A DNA stretch of 46,274 nt from an uncultured Phocaeicola sp. (GCA_944321015.1 CALUJS010000020.1:1-46274), one strand, 5' to 3'; shown: positions 7,938 through 17,350, numbered from the stretch's first letter. Numbers and translations: made by a program. Notes: a model not told the origin generated them from the letters alone.

Positions 7938-9152
7938 ATGATGAACGAAGAAATATTCCAATCGCTAGATAAGTGGATGAGACTTCACGGCTACGGCATG
8001 GATGCCGAGTCGATGGACACCTTCCACTGCATCCTGGCCCTGCTGGCCGTTCTGCTGGTGGCCTACCTCGTGGGGCTGTTGTGCCGCCGCGTATTCCTGC
8101 CCATCGTGGCGAAGGTCGTGGCCAAAACCAAGGCTACGTGGGACGACTACCTGCTCAACCCGCCCGTTTTGCGGAGCATCGCGCGGCTGGTGCCCGCACT
8201 GGCGACCTACGTGCTGGTGACGTTTGTGTTCTACGGCGAGCCCCTCTGGCGCGACTTCCTGCAGCGCGCCTCGCTCATCTGGCTCATCGTGGTGGGTGTG
8301 CGCTTCTTCACGGCCTTCGTCTCGTCGGTCTACGAGCTGTCGAACCAGCACGAAGAGCTGCGCAACCGTCCGCTGAAGGGCGTCTACCAGATGTTGAAAA
8401 TCGTCTTCATCAGCATAGGCATCATCGGCGTGGTGAGCGTGCTTATCGGCAAGTCGCCCCTGGCTCTGTTCACCGCCTTGGGCGCTGCGGCCACGGTGCT
8501 GATGCTGATATTCAAAGACACCATCACGGGCCTTGTGGCGGGCGTGCAGCTCTCGGCCAACGACATGCTGCGCCCGGGCGACTGGATAAAAATGCCCCGC
8601 CTGGGCATCGACGGCGTGGTGACGGAGGTGAACCTCACCATCGTGAAAGTGCTCAACTGGGACAATACCGTGACGACCATTCCGCCCTATACGCTCGTGA
8701 GCGACTCGTTCGAGAACTGGCGCGTGATGCAAGAGAGCGGAGGCCGCCGCGTAAAGCGCTCGGTGAACATCGACATGCAGAGCGTGCGTTTCTGTACGTC
8801 CGAGGAGCTGGATGCCTGGCGCAAGGAGGAGTGGTTTGCCCCCTTGGCCGGAGAGAACGAGCCGGTGAACCTGCATGTGTTTCGCGCGTATTTCACCCAT
8901 TGGCTGAGCCGTCATCCGCGCGTCAATCAAGACCTGATGCTCATGATACGCCAGTTGCAGCCGACGGGCGAGGGGTTGCCGCTAGAGATCTACTTCTTCT
9001 CGTCCGACCGCCGCTGGGTGCCCTACGAGATGCTCCAGGCCGAGGTGTTCGAGTATCTGCTGGCCGTGCTTCCCCGTTTCGGTCTGCGCGTGTTCCAGTT
9101 CCCCTCCGGTCTGGATGTGCAGATGCTGACGGGAGGAAAGAAAGAAGACTGA
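7938..9152 (+). CDS. MscS-family mechanosensitive channel, YbdG-like
   Basis: An inner-membrane channel that opens under membrane tension or osmotic downshock. The 404 residues have about five hydrophobic segments (20-190), the pore-lining MscS helix ('ALFTALGAAATVLMLIFKDTITGLVAGVQL') and the beta domain ('RPGDWIKMPRLGIDGVVTEVNL...NWDNTVTTIPPYTLVSDSF'). The C-terminal domain with 'SGGRRVKRSVNIDMQSVRF' is characteristic of the YbdG/YnaI-type miniconductance branch. An in-frame extension to 7740 would place the promoter at 7889-7920 inside the gene, so I start at the ATG of 7938 (or the adjacent one at 7941). No operon partner is apparent. Confidence 0.92.
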   Translation: MMNEEIFQSLDKWMRLHGYGMDAESMDTFHCILALLAVLLVAYLVGLLCRRVFLPIVAKVVAKTKATWDDYLLNPPVLRSIARLVPALATYVLVTFVFYGEPLWRDFLQRASLIWLIVVGVRFFTAFVSSVYELSNQHEELRNRPLKGVYQMLKIVFISIGIIGVVSVLIGKSPLALFTALGAAATVLMLIFKDTITGLVAGVQLSANDMLRPGDWIKMPRLGIDGVVTEVNLTIVKVLNWDNTVTTIPPYTLVSDSFENWRVMQESGGRRVKRSVNIDMQSVRFCTSEELDAWRKEEWFAPLAGENEPVNLHVFRAYFTHWLSRHPRVNQDLMLMIRQLQPTGEGLPLEIYFFSSDRRWVPYEMLQAEVFEYLLAVLPRFGLRVFQFPSGLDVQMLTGGKKED

Positions 9153-9184
9153 CCGCCGTGTGCCGTCCTTCCGTGTTTTTTTCG

Positions 9185-9192
9185 TAAATTTG
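9185..9192 (+). promoter_or_regulatory. -7 promoter box for the Rpn-family gene
   Basis: TAAATTTG matches TAnnTTTG and lies 20 bp before the ATG at 9213. No clear TTTG -33 element is present at the expected distance. Confidence 0.55.
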
Positions 9193-9212
9193 CTTGATAA
9201 AGATAGAAGACT

Positions 9213-10145
9213 ATGAGATACCTTGACCCCAAGGCCGACCTCACTTTCAAGAAAGTGTTCGGCGAACATCCTGACCTAGTCATCAGTTTCCTGAACGCGC
9301 TGTTGCCCTTTGAAACGGCCGAGGAGGAAATCACCTGGGTGGAATATCTGAACCCCGAGCTGGTGCCGATGAATCCTCTGCGCAAGGACAGCATCGTTGA
9401 CGTGCGTTGTCGCGACAGGGCCGGCCGTCAATTCATCGTGGAGATGCAGATGATGTGGACCTCGGCCTACAAGCAGCGCGTGTTGTTCAACGCGTCGAAA
9501 GCCTATGTGAGCCAGCTGGACAGAGGCGGCAACTATGACCTGCTGCAACCCGTCTATTCGCTGAATCTGGTGAATGACACCTTCTCGGAAAGCGAAGCCT
9601 ATTATCACGACTACCGGATAGTGGAGGTGGCCGAAACCAAGGAAGTCATCGAGGGCCTGCGTTTCATCTTCATCGAACTGCCCAAGTTCACTCCCAAGAA
9701 CTATGGTGACAAGAAGATGCAAGTCCTCTGGCTCCGCTACCTGACGGAGATAGGCGAGCAGACCCGCGAGGCTCCTCAGGAGTTGCTGGCCAACCCGGAT
9801 ATCAACAAAGCCGTTACGCAACTGGAAGAGTCGGCCTTCAGTTCGGCGCAACTTCTGGGCTACGACAAGTTCTGGGACATGGTAAGCACAGCCAAGATGC
9901 AAATCAGCAGTTCACAGCGCGAAGCGCGGGAGAAAGGACTAGCCGAGGGCCGTGTAGAAGGCCGTGCGGAAGGTTTGGCTGAGGGTCGTGCGGAAGGTCG
10001 TGCGGAAGGTCGTGCGGAAGGCTTGGCGGAAGGCCGAAAAGAAGCGGACATGGAACATGCCCGCAGAATGAGAATGAAGGGCTATTCCATAGAAGATATT
10101 GCCGAAATCACAGGTCTGAGCCCTGATGAGATAGCGGCGTTATAG
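9213..10145 (+). CDS. Rpn-family PD-(D/E)XK nuclease / putative transposase
   Basis: A 310-residue protein of the recombination-promoting nuclease family (often annotated as PD-(D/E)XK transposase). It begins 'MRYLDPKADLTFKKVFGE', the standard N terminus, and carries the active-site pattern D63...E77-x-Q79 in 'IVDVRCRDRAGRQFIVEMQM'. Residues about 241-277 are a low-complexity tail of nine four-residue repeats based on Gly-Arg-Ala-Glu, followed by a short helix-turn-helix-like end ('YSIEDIAEITGLSPDEIAAL'). Known Rpn proteins are DNA endonucleases that raise RecA-independent recombination. It has its own promoter box and a strong terminator, and no terminal inverted repeats, so it looks like a resident single gene, not a mobile element. 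Confidence 0.88.
   Translation: MRYLDPKADLTFKKVFGEHPDLVISFLNALLPFETAEEEITWVEYLNPELVPMNPLRKDSIVDVRCRDRAGRQFIVEMQMMWTSAYKQRVLFNASKAYVSQLDRGGNYDLLQPVYSLNLVNDTFSESEAYYHDYRIVEVAETKEVIEGLRFIFIELPKFTPKNYGDKKMQVLWLRYLTEIGEQTREAPQELLANPDINKAVTQLEESAFSSAQLLGYDKFWDMVSTAKMQISSSQREAREKGLAEGRVEGRAEGLAEGRAEGRAEGRAEGLAEGRKEADMEHARRMRMKGYSIEDIAEITGLSPDEIAAL
9936..10043 (+). repeat. 12-bp in-frame tandem repeat coding Gly-Arg/Leu-Ala-Glu
   Basis: Nine consecutive 12-bp units of the type GGTCGTGCGGAA lie inside the Rpn-family gene. Three adjacent units (9984-10019) are identical at the DNA level, which suggests recent slippage expansion. Every unit adds four residues and keeps the frame, so copy number can vary without breaking the protein. 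Confidence 0.9.
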
Positions 10146-10182
10146 TCTTGCATCCGGTGGCCGACTAAGATTGTTTCAACAG

Positions 10183-10232
10183 CAAGCCCGAAGTCTCGAT
10201 GAATGTATCGTGGCTTCGGGCTTGTTTTTTTT
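10183..10232 (+). terminator. rho-independent terminator after the Rpn-family gene
   Basis: An 11-bp perfect stem (CAAGCCCGAAG at 10183-10193 with CTTCGGGCTTG at 10213-10223) is followed by about nine T residues. It lies 37 bp after the Rpn stop and separates it from the convergent SusD gene. The minus strand lacks a T tract, so it acts in the plus direction. Confidence 0.9.
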
Positions 10233-10268
10233 ACTTTAACGGAATACCGTGGTATCCGTAGTTCTCAT

Positions 10269-12539
10269 TTATTCCGGAGTACAGTATACGTAAGTTCCGT
10301 CTTGCTCTTCGGGACCGGCACCTGTTGGGTTTGTGTTGGCCACCATCCAACCTTCAGTTTGAGTCAACCAGTCGTTGCCTTTGGATGTATCGTACATATC
10401 ATAGTGGATAGGATATACATAGTACCATCCACGCCATGAGAAGAGCCAGTTCTTGGCAGTATCGGTTGTTCCGGAATCCATGCCGTAACGTTCGCCCATA
10501 CGTGAATCTTGGAGTGGGTCGATGGTTTCCATACCAACATTGTTATAGAAATCCTCCAATTCTTCGAAAGCTGCATTGCGCTCGGCTTCGTTCATGTCGC
10601 GAGTGATTGGAGTAACGCTCATCAGCAACGAGTTGTTTTGCAACGGATGCTGGAAGTTGTCTTCGTCGTCGCGTACATCCATGTTTTGTATAGTGCCGAG
10701 GTCGTAAGCCCAAATTTTCGTCTGTTGTTTAGTACCGCAGAAACGTGGTAGTCCCAGTCGGGTGAGCACATTGTCGTTCTTTGTGTAAGTCGGGCGACCA
10801 TCTTTTCCGTTATAGATCTTCCAGCCTGCACCATATGCCAATTCAGGATCGTATTCACGTGTATCGTCGTTGATTCCGGCTAAACGCGGGTCAAAACCGG
10901 CTCCGCCTTCAAAAAGCAACCAACGGCGCATGTCCCATGAGCGTTTGCCTTCGTAGGCCAATTCCACGGCACGTTCGTTGAGCACGGCACGAATAAGGTC
11001 GTATTTTCCGTTGAGGGTAGCCAAATCGTCAGTACCGGCACCTACGCGGTTACGTATTTGCCGCAAGTAATTGGTGCATTCACCGGCATTTCCCTGAGCT
11101 GCGTAACACTCGGCGATGTTCAGCAGAATCTCGGCAAAACGGTATTCCATGATATCGGTGCTCGATGTCGATTCGTAGCCGGGGGCAACGTTAGCGTTCG
11201 ACATCTTCCAGATGAGGGCGCGGCTTTTCTTTTGCGCACCACCGTCGCCTTGGCTGCCATCGGTATAGCGATACATGTTACTTTCTGTGTCGCTGAACTT
11301 ATAGACATACAACCAGATTTGTGTATTGGAACCGGGCCATTGGCAGCCGGAGAAAGCAAACGTCTTGTAAAAGCGCGGGTCGCGGTTGCGGTAGAACTTC
11401 ACGTCGTCGTAGCCGTTTTCAACCGTGGCGGGCATACCGTTGGCCATGGGGAACTTGGCGAGCATGGATTCCGATACGCGCATACCGGCATCGCTGGTTC
11501 CTCTGACAACACCCGGACGAATGGTCGTTTCCCACGTATTATAGAGGGCGCCGTCCATTACTTCGTCGCTCATTTGGATAGTGATGATAGCTTCGTTGTT
11601 GTTCTTGTTATAGAAGGCGGCATCCCAATCGTCAATGCCGGATACGCCTGTAATGCCGGCGGCGCGGGCTTCTTGTTCGGCTCTCAGGCTGGCGTCCAAG
11701 GCAGCTTGCCAACGTGTGCTGCTGGCATTGTCCCAACTGGCATTGAACACCGGGCTGGCGGCATAAACCCGCACACGGCTTATCATGGCGTAAGCGGCTA
11801 CCGACGTGAAACGGCCGAAATCGGTGTTCTCATTCTCCCACTTTGCAGGAAGCAAACCTGCAGCGGTCTCGAAGTCGGCACATATCTTGTCGACACAATC
11901 CTGAATGGACATGCGTTCGGAACGGTCGCCCATCTGCGGCTCGTCGGTTTCGGTATTATAATAAGGTACGCCGCCACACAAGCGGATGGCATCGAAATAG
12001 AGCCATGCGCGAATGAAGATGGCTTGGCCTTTCAGACGATCCCAAAACGTTTGGTCGGGGATAAGGTCGCGCGACACCTCTATCTGCTTGATGAAGTCGT
12101 TGATGCGGTACACCGTGGGGAACAACGTTTTGCGGTTGAAGTTGTTGAAGTTCTTCGCTTGGTTGCGCGGGTCGTTCCAGTAGGTCGGGTTGGTCAGGTG
12201 GTTCCCGGCCTTGGTCGTTTTGGCATTACGCCCGTCGTAGCGCTCATCTCCGGTAACCTGTCCCGGCAGCTCGTCGGAAAGGTTGTACAACTGTCCACCG
12301 TTGTTGCCTTTCCCTTGACGCATCAGCACATCGGCTCCGTGGAGGGGCGATTTGTATTGGTCGAGTATCTGCTTGTAGAGCACTGCGAACACGGCGTTAG
12401 CCTGGCTCTTGTCGCTGAACACGTCAATCGTGGTCATGTTGTTGTAGTCGCGCTTGTCCTCCAGAAACTGGTCGCTGCAGGAAGGCATGGCGGCCAAAAG
12501 GCAAGTGCCTATCAATACTTTGGATAATATACTTTTCAT
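10269..12539 (-). CDS. SusD/RagB-family outer-membrane lipoprotein
   Basis: A surface glycan- or nutrient-binding lipoprotein that sits as a lid on its SusC partner. The 756 residues start with a lipoprotein signal peptide ('MKSILSKVLIGTCLLAAMPSC', lipidated Cys21), then an N-terminal TPR-like region ('FWDRLKGQAIFIRAWLYFDA' matches the family 'AEARFLRAFYYF' segment). The SusD C-terminal domain has 'MEYRFAEILLNIAECYAAQGN' and 'VLNERAVELAYEGKRSWDMRR', both strong family motifs. At 756 residues it is clearly longer than most SusD proteins (roughly 500-600). I start at the ATG of 12539. An in-frame extension to 12695 would translate the 22-bp repeat array and is not a real N terminus. It lies 201 bp downstream of the SusC gene. 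Confidence 0.93.
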   Translation of the reverse strand: MKSILSKVLIGTCLLAAMPSCSDQFLEDKRDYNNMTTIDVFSDKSQANAVFAVLYKQILDQYKSPLHGADVLMRQGKGNNGGQLYNLSDELPGQVTGDERYDGRNAKTTKAGNHLTNPTYWNDPRNQAKNFNNFNRKTLFPTVYRINDFIKQIEVSRDLIPDQTFWDRLKGQAIFIRAWLYFDAIRLCGGVPYYNTETDEPQMGDRSERMSIQDCVDKICADFETAAGLLPAKWENENTDFGRFTSVAAYAMISRVRVYAASPVFNASWDNASSTRWQAALDASLRAEQEARAAGITGVSGIDDWDAAFYNKNNNEAIITIQMSDEVMDGALYNTWETTIRPGVVRGTSDAGMRVSESMLAKFPMANGMPATVENGYDDVKFYRNRDPRFYKTFAFSGCQWPGSNTQIWLYVYKFSDTESNMYRYTDGSQGDGGAQKKSRALIWKMSNANVAPGYESTSSTDIMEYRFAEILLNIAECYAAQGNAGECTNYLRQIRNRVGAGTDDLATLNGKYDLIRAVLNERAVELAYEGKRSWDMRRWLLFEGGAGFDPRLAGINDDTREYDPELAYGAGWKIYNGKDGRPTYTKNDNVLTRLGLPRFCGTKQQTKIWAYDLGTIQNMDVRDDEDNFQHPLQNNSLLMSVTPITRDMNEAERNAAFEELEDFYNNVGMETIDPLQDSRMGERYGMDSGTTDTAKNWLFSWRGWYYVYPIHYDMYDTSKGNDWLTQTEGWMVANTNPTGAGPEEQDGTYVYCTPE

Positions 12540-12610
12540 ATTCTTTTGGTTCTTAAGATAAATGTTTGTTGTTGATGGCTTTATCTCCCGTCGACAATCA
12601 GACCGGCACG

Positions 12611-12720
12611 GACGCCCGTGAGCGGGCATATGTGCGCTCGCATCCGGGCATATGGAGGCTTGCGGCCAAGCATATGTGCGCTCGCGCCCGGACATATGGA
12701 CGCTTGCGTCGAGTCCTATG
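12611..12720. repeat. 22-bp CATATG palindromic array between susC-like and susD-like genes
   Basis: CATATG cores at 12627, 12649, 12671 and 12693, each exactly 22 bp apart, plus a decayed fifth core CCTATG at 12715. Spacers resemble CGCTCGCGnnCG. It fills about half of the 201-bp gap between the SusC stop (12741) and the SusD start (12539), a gap that is usually only tens of bases in Sus pairs. Anything transcribed through it would form stacked GC-rich hairpins. Confidence 0.88.
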
Positions 12721-12740
12721 GTCAGATCGTTCAGGGCTTA

Positions 12741-15700
12741 TCAGAGCGTCAGGTTGATGCCCAATGTCCACGTGCGCAACGTCGGATAACCGGTTGTTAT
12801 GTCATCGTACATGTTACGGAAGTGGTCGGGATACGGGTTGTAGAAGTCCCACAGGTTGTTACCGGTCAGGCTGAGTTGGAGCTTGTCAATCTTAAGCTTG
12901 TTGGTCCATTCTTTAGGAAGAGTATAGGCAAAGCGCATGTTACGTACATACATGCGGAAGCTTGATACCTGCCAGAAGTCCGACGGGCGTCCCCAAGCAT
13001 TGCTTACTGCCATGCTCGGATATTTGCCATCCGGATTGCTCACCGGGTCGAACATGTCTTTTACGATGGAGAACTGCGACCAGATGAAGTCTCCGCTACC
13101 AGTACCTGTTGTTTCTATGTCGATGCCTGCATAGCCGCCCCACGAGGTGGAGATTTGGGCCGACCAGCTGAAGTTGTCCCATTGCAGACCCAGCTTGGTG
13201 TTGATGCCATGACGGCGGTTGTTGGCCAAGATGGCATAATCTTCGGCGTGGTCATCGGTCACACGTCCGTTCGGGCCGGCAATCGTCTTGTTTTCAGTAT
13301 CGATGTCACCGCGCAGGTCTTGGTAAGCCAGCATACCCAATTCCATCTCGTCTTTAGATTCAATGCCTAAGTAGCTCGGAGTGGTACCGGCAGCCGTAGC
13401 TAGATCGGTCAGGTATTGCCAGTAGTTGTCGATATCCTGTTGGGTGCGGAGGATACCGTCGCCACTCGATGTGTTCTTCCATACCTTAAAGCCCCATTCG
13501 TGGCCCATGCCCCGATAGCCGGTCCAGCTGGATTCGTTGTCGATATAGCCCGGGTAGTCAAATGTAGGCTCCTGGCCTCTCACCGTCTTGTTCCAGGAGA
13601 TGCTGTAATCCATGCCGATGCTATATTTGATCGGGCCCCATGTCGGGAGAAGCGATTGTTGGATTTGGTCGTTCCAGCGGACGGAGAGTTCCCATCCCCA
13701 AGCGTCTTTCTTACCATAGTTTACATTAGGCAGAGCGGCGCCGATATAGATAGGAGTCTCGGCATCGGTGATGTTCATGATCAAGTCTTTGGTCTTGTCA
13801 TAGTAGAAGTCGGTCGAAAGCGAAAGACGGTTTCTCAACAATGTGAGGTCGATACCGACGTTTTGCTTGATGGTAGTGTCCCAACGGATGTCGCGGTTTA
13901 CCGTTCCGTTGATTTCGGCACCTAGTGTAGGCATGCCGCCCAAATCGCCGAAGCCAAGGCCGCTGGAAGCACTGATGTTGTAGAGTTGCAGCCAAGTCCA
14001 AGCGTTTACATTGTCCTTACCCGTCTTACCTATGCTGTAGCGCACTTTGAAAAAGTCGACATATTCGGACAGTCTGCTCTTCTTGAAGAAGTTTTCTTCT
14101 GAAACTACCCATCCGATTGAGCCGGTGGGGAAGAAGCCCCAATAGTTCTCGGGCGCGAATTTGGTAGAGGCGTCGGCACGGAACAGGAATTGGGCCAGGT
14201 AGCGCTCGCCATACTTGTAGTTGAAACGTCCGATGTAGGACATTGAACCACTTTCATACTTGTGGAAGTAAGTTTGGCTACCGTTTGTGCTTAGAGTGCC
14301 CGACGTACCGCTTGTGCCGTTGTAGGACAGGCCGGGACCTTGATAGTAGAGCTGTTCGTCGTTGCCTTCGCCCTCGGCACGTTCAATGACGAACGTTCCC
14401 GACACATCGTGTTGCCCAAAAGTGCGGGCATAGTTGATGGTCAAGTTCATCTGCTCGGTCTTAGACGTTTGTTTGCTATAATTCACCGTCGGTTTGTTGT
14501 CCAAAGCATCGCTGTTCGGATCGCCATAATTCAGCACCGTCCACGTAGTGTGATCGCCCAGCAAGTGCATGTCGGGCTCATTAATATTGGTCACGCGGGC
14601 CAGGCTATAGTAAGCTCCAACGTTGTTTCCTGTGGTATTGTCATAGCTGATAGAATATGTACCCTTCACCGACAGTCCCTTGATGAACGGCACTTCCCAC
14701 GTCAGCGAGAAGTTGGCGTTGTAGCCGTTGCGCTCATGGTTTCTGCGTGAGCCGGAAGCTTCGTTGGCGAAGAAGTTCCATGCTTGGATAGCGCTGCCGA
14801 AGTTGGAATCCGTATAGGTCTTGTTATCTTGCGGACCGTTCCAGGGCGACACGTAATACGTTGTCGGGTCACCGGTTGTCGGGTCGTTGATGGTTGTTTC
14901 GATAGGTATGTAGCGTGGCATGTGACGCAGGCCCAGGTAGTCGTTTGAACTGCTAGGTCCCCACGGGCCGCGGCCTATTTTACCTTGGTCGTTCACTTCG
15001 GTTTGTGTGGTGCTGTAGCCAGAGACAGATGCCGACAGTTTCAGTCCGGCGGCTACGTTGATTTCGCCGCCTGCGCGGAATGTCCACTTGTCGAAGTCCT
15101 GCACGTCGCCCAGGTTGGTGTCTTGATTCTGGTAGGTGATACCGGCAAAGTAAGTCACCGTTTCGCTACCACCCTGCACGTTGAGGGCGTGGCGGTGGGA
15201 GAGCGACGAGTGCCATGCGCGGTCGAGCCAATCATAGTTCAAGTCTTTCAGTCGTTCCAATTCGGCGTCGGAATACTTGTAGTATGCTTTGTCGTTGTTC
15301 TCGTTGATGCGGTCAACGGCATCAAACATGCGGTTGGTGTGTACGCCCAAGTCGTAGGCATTCATTACCTTGGCATGGCTTACGGCATCGGCGAAGTCGA
15401 GCTTGGCCGAGTAGGAGATAGAGGGTTTGCCAGCTTTTCCGCGTTTGGTCTTGACGAGGATGACGCCGGCAGACGCACGTGCTCCGTAGACGGCGGCCGA
15501 AGCGTCCTTCAGCACGGTCATGGTTTCGATTTCCGAGGGGTCGAGCATGTTGAAGGTTGTCATGCTGGGTTCTCCGTTCTCGTCCACCTGCACGATGTCG
15601 TCAATAACGATAAGCGGCTGGTTGAAGTTTGAGTTTGCTTCGTCGAAGCTCATCGGCTGACGGATGGTGAAGCTACCCGTGGCACCCGGACGACCGCTAC

Positions 15701-16205
15701 TTGCATCGACCGACAAGCCTACGACCTGTCCGGCCAAGGCATCGACAAGCGAGGCGCCCGGCAGGTCGATGATGTCTTCTACTTTAACGTTTGTGGCTGA
15801 ACCCGTCAGGTCTTTCACGCGTTGTGTGCCATATCCCACAACCACCACCTCGTCGAGCATTTGGTTGTCCTCCGACAGCTTGATGGTGAGGGGTGCGTCG
15901 CCTTTGGCCTCTACGGTCTGGGTGACGTAACCGATGTAGGAGATTTCGAGTTTCGCTCCGGCCGGAACGTTGTTGAGAGAGAAGTTACCGTCGAAGTCGG
16001 TAATGGTGCCCAGGGTTGAGCCTACCACTTTGACACTGGCGCCGATAACCGTTTCGCCATTTTCATCCAATACTTTACCTGTCACTTTGCGGCCGTCCTG
16101 CTGAACGGTTGCCGTGCCTGACAAGTTGGCTGCTACGCCTACTTCAGCCCACGAGGGGACTGTAGAACCGGCGAGAAGCAGTGCAAGAAGAATCTTGTGC
16201 CTCAT
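12741..16205 (-). CDS. SusC/RagA-family TonB-dependent transporter
   Basis: An outer-membrane beta-barrel that imports a substrate captured with its SusD partner, using TonB energy. The 1154 residues have a signal peptide (to about 20), a carboxypeptidase-regulatory-like domain (about 40-112, 'GKVLDENGETVIGASVKV'), a TonB box region ('MLDEVVVVGYGTQRVKDLTG' near 117) and the plug ('PLIVIDDIV...EIETMTVLKDASAAVYGARASAGVILV'). The barrel follows, ending 'TLRTWTLGINLTL' with a C-terminal hydrophobic residue. The ATG at 16205 gives a clean signal peptide; an upstream TTG at 16229 is less likely. A near-match -7 box (AACTTTTG, minus strand, 16227-16234) lies 21 bp before this ATG. Substrate unknown; no glycoside hydrolase lies in the locus. 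Confidence 0.95.
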   Translation of the reverse strand: MRHKILLALLLAGSTVPSWAEVGVAANLSGTATVQQDGRKVTGKVLDENGETVIGASVKVVGSTLGTITDFDGNFSLNNVPAGAKLEISYIGYVTQTVEAKGDAPLTIKLSEDNQMLDEVVVVGYGTQRVKDLTGSATNVKVEDIIDLPGASLVDALAGQVVGLSVDASSGRPGATGSFTIRQPMSFDEANSNFNQPLIVIDDIVQVDENGEPSMTTFNMLDPSEIETMTVLKDASAAVYGARASAGVILVKTKRGKAGKPSISYSAKLDFADAVSHAKVMNAYDLGVHTNRMFDAVDRINENNDKAYYKYSDAELERLKDLNYDWLDRAWHSSLSHRHALNVQGGSETVTYFAGITYQNQDTNLGDVQDFDKWTFRAGGEINVAAGLKLSASVSGYSTTQTEVNDQGKIGRGPWGPSSSNDYLGLRHMPRYIPIETTINDPTTGDPTTYYVSPWNGPQDNKTYTDSNFGSAIQAWNFFANEASGSRRNHERNGYNANFSLTWEVPFIKGLSVKGTYSISYDNTTGNNVGAYYSLARVTNINEPDMHLLGDHTTWTVLNYGDPNSDALDNKPTVNYSKQTSKTEQMNLTINYARTFGQHDVSGTFVIERAEGEGNDEQLYYQGPGLSYNGTSGTSGTLSTNGSQTYFHKYESGSMSYIGRFNYKYGERYLAQFLFRADASTKFAPENYWGFFPTGSIGWVVSEENFFKKSRLSEYVDFFKVRYSIGKTGKDNVNAWTWLQLYNISASSGLGFGDLGGMPTLGAEINGTVNRDIRWDTTIKQNVGIDLTLLRNRLSLSTDFYYDKTKDLIMNITDAETPIYIGAALPNVNYGKKDAWGWELSVRWNDQIQQSLLPTWGPIKYSIGMDYSISWNKTVRGQEPTFDYPGYIDNESSWTGYRGMGHEWGFKVWKNTSSGDGILRTQQDIDNYWQYLTDLATAAGTTPSYLGIESKDEMELGMLAYQDLRGDIDTENKTIAGPNGRVTDDHAEDYAILANNRRHGINTKLGLQWDNFSWSAQISTSWGGYAGIDIETTGTGSGDFIWSQFSIVKDMFDPVSNPDGKYPSMAVSNAWGRPSDFWQVSSFRMYVRNMRFAYTLPKEWTNKLKIDKLQLSLTGNNLWDFYNPYPDHFRNMYDDITTGYPTLRTWTLGINLTL

Positions 16206-16439
16206 ACTTTTAAAATTGATGTTAAACAAAAGTTTATATAAAATCTATCTCTGTCCTTGCGCTCATCCGCCGCGGCACGCGGCCTTTGCGGATGCGAGAT
16301 GTTGTGCCTCCATGCTCCTGCCTGTGTGGGATGCATGGGCGGTGTGCCGCCTCTGTGGCGGCGTAGACCTTAAAATGTGTCCCGGCGTCGGCCGCCGGTA
16401 TAATTGATTATTGTTGTTGTCTTTTGTCCGGCGGGCGGC

Positions 16440-17318
16440 TTACGGTTGGAAGATGCTCTTCAGGTAGGCCGCGTTGGTACCGTAGTTCTTCTTCACGTTG
16501 TGCACGTCGGTCGTGTCGCGCGAGCGTTCGATGACCAGCCATCCGCTCCAGCCCATGCGGTCGAGCGTGGCTTTCACCTGCCTGAGGTCGAGGCGTGTGT
16601 TCTTGTCGAGCGTCACGCCGTCGGTGTCGGTGCAGTGGATGAGCTCGCACAGGTTGTCGCGACCCAGTGTCTCCAGCTCGGCACACACGTCGCGTCCGGC
16701 CTCCAGTGCGTTTTGGAATTTGAAGTATATCTTGATACCTTCGGAGTCGATGTCTTTCAGCAGCTGCACGTCGCCTTTGGCGTCGAGCGATGTTTCGATG
16801 CCGATGATGCGTCCTTCGCGCGCGGCCATGTCGCCGATGACTTTCAGGCGACTCACCAGTTCGGGACGGATTTCAGGGTTCTTGCTCAGGTTGCATGGGC
16901 CCAGCGGCAGGAAGGCCGTCCGCACGCCCATGGCTTTCATGGTGTTGAGGCAGTCCTGCACTAGCTCCACGTAGTTGTCGCGCGCCAGGATGGACTGTCC
17001 GTAGAAGCCGGACATGGCGATGGAGGAGATTTCCACCTTGTTCTCGCGTGCTGTTTCTTTGAAGAGTTTCTGGAAATGCGGGTAGCGCAGTTTGTTGTCG
17101 AACGTGTCGCGCTTGCCGAGTCCGCCCATGTCGACTTCGATGCCGTCGCATCCCAGTTGGCGGGCCAGGGCAAATTCGCCGATTTTCTGGCGTTTGAGAA
17201 TCATCCAGTCACACACGGACACCTTGTAGCGTTTGTCCGGCTGACCGGTTGCTGCTTTTGCCGGGAGGACGAGCCATGCGGTCATGAGCAGTAACAAAGG
17301 TATGATCAGTCGTTTCAT
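16440..17318 (-). CDS. secreted sugar phosphate isomerase/epimerase-like TIM-barrel protein
   Basis: A 292-residue member of the xylose-isomerase-like TIM barrel (AP endonuclease 2) superfamily. It has a signal peptide ('MKRLIIPLLLLMTAWLVLPAKA', cut near residue 22) and is therefore exported. Recognisable parts are 'ARQLGCDGIEVDMG' (about 53-66), 'GIETSLDAKGD' and 'WSGWLVIERSRD', the last giving a conserved metal-ligand Glu of the family. Characterised relatives isomerise or epimerise sugars or oxidised sugars. It lies directly upstream of the SusC and SusD genes on the same strand, with a 234-bp gap, which suggests it acts on the same ligand. The exact reaction cannot be inferred. Confidence 0.83.
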   Translation of the reverse strand: MKRLIIPLLLLMTAWLVLPAKAATGQPDKRYKVSVCDWMILKRQKIGEFALARQLGCDGIEVDMGGLGKRDTFDNKLRYPHFQKLFKETARENKVEISSIAMSGFYGQSILARDNYVELVQDCLNTMKAMGVRTAFLPLGPCNLSKNPEIRPELVSRLKVIGDMAAREGRIIGIETSLDAKGDVQLLKDIDSEGIKIYFKFQNALEAGRDVCAELETLGRDNLCELIHCTDTDGVTLDKNTRLDLRQVKATLDRMGWSGWLVIERSRDTTDVHNVKKNYGTNAAYLKSIFQP

Positions 17319-17350
17319 AGTATGATGTTTCAGGCTTATATTTCAAAGGG

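Noticed and set aside
9213..10145. Rpn-family gene as a complete insertion sequence
   Set aside because: No terminal inverted repeats or target duplications were found, and the gene has its own promoter box and terminator.
10241..10257. Hairpin GGAATACC/GGTATCC after the SusD gene as its terminator
   Set aside because: The minus strand has no T run after the stem; the nearby T run belongs to the plus-strand terminator at 10183-10232.
16346..16362. GCCGCC-TCTGT-GGCGGC hairpin as a terminator before the SusC gene
   Set aside because: The stem is good, but neither strand has a T tract after it; it could equally be a chance GC palindrome.
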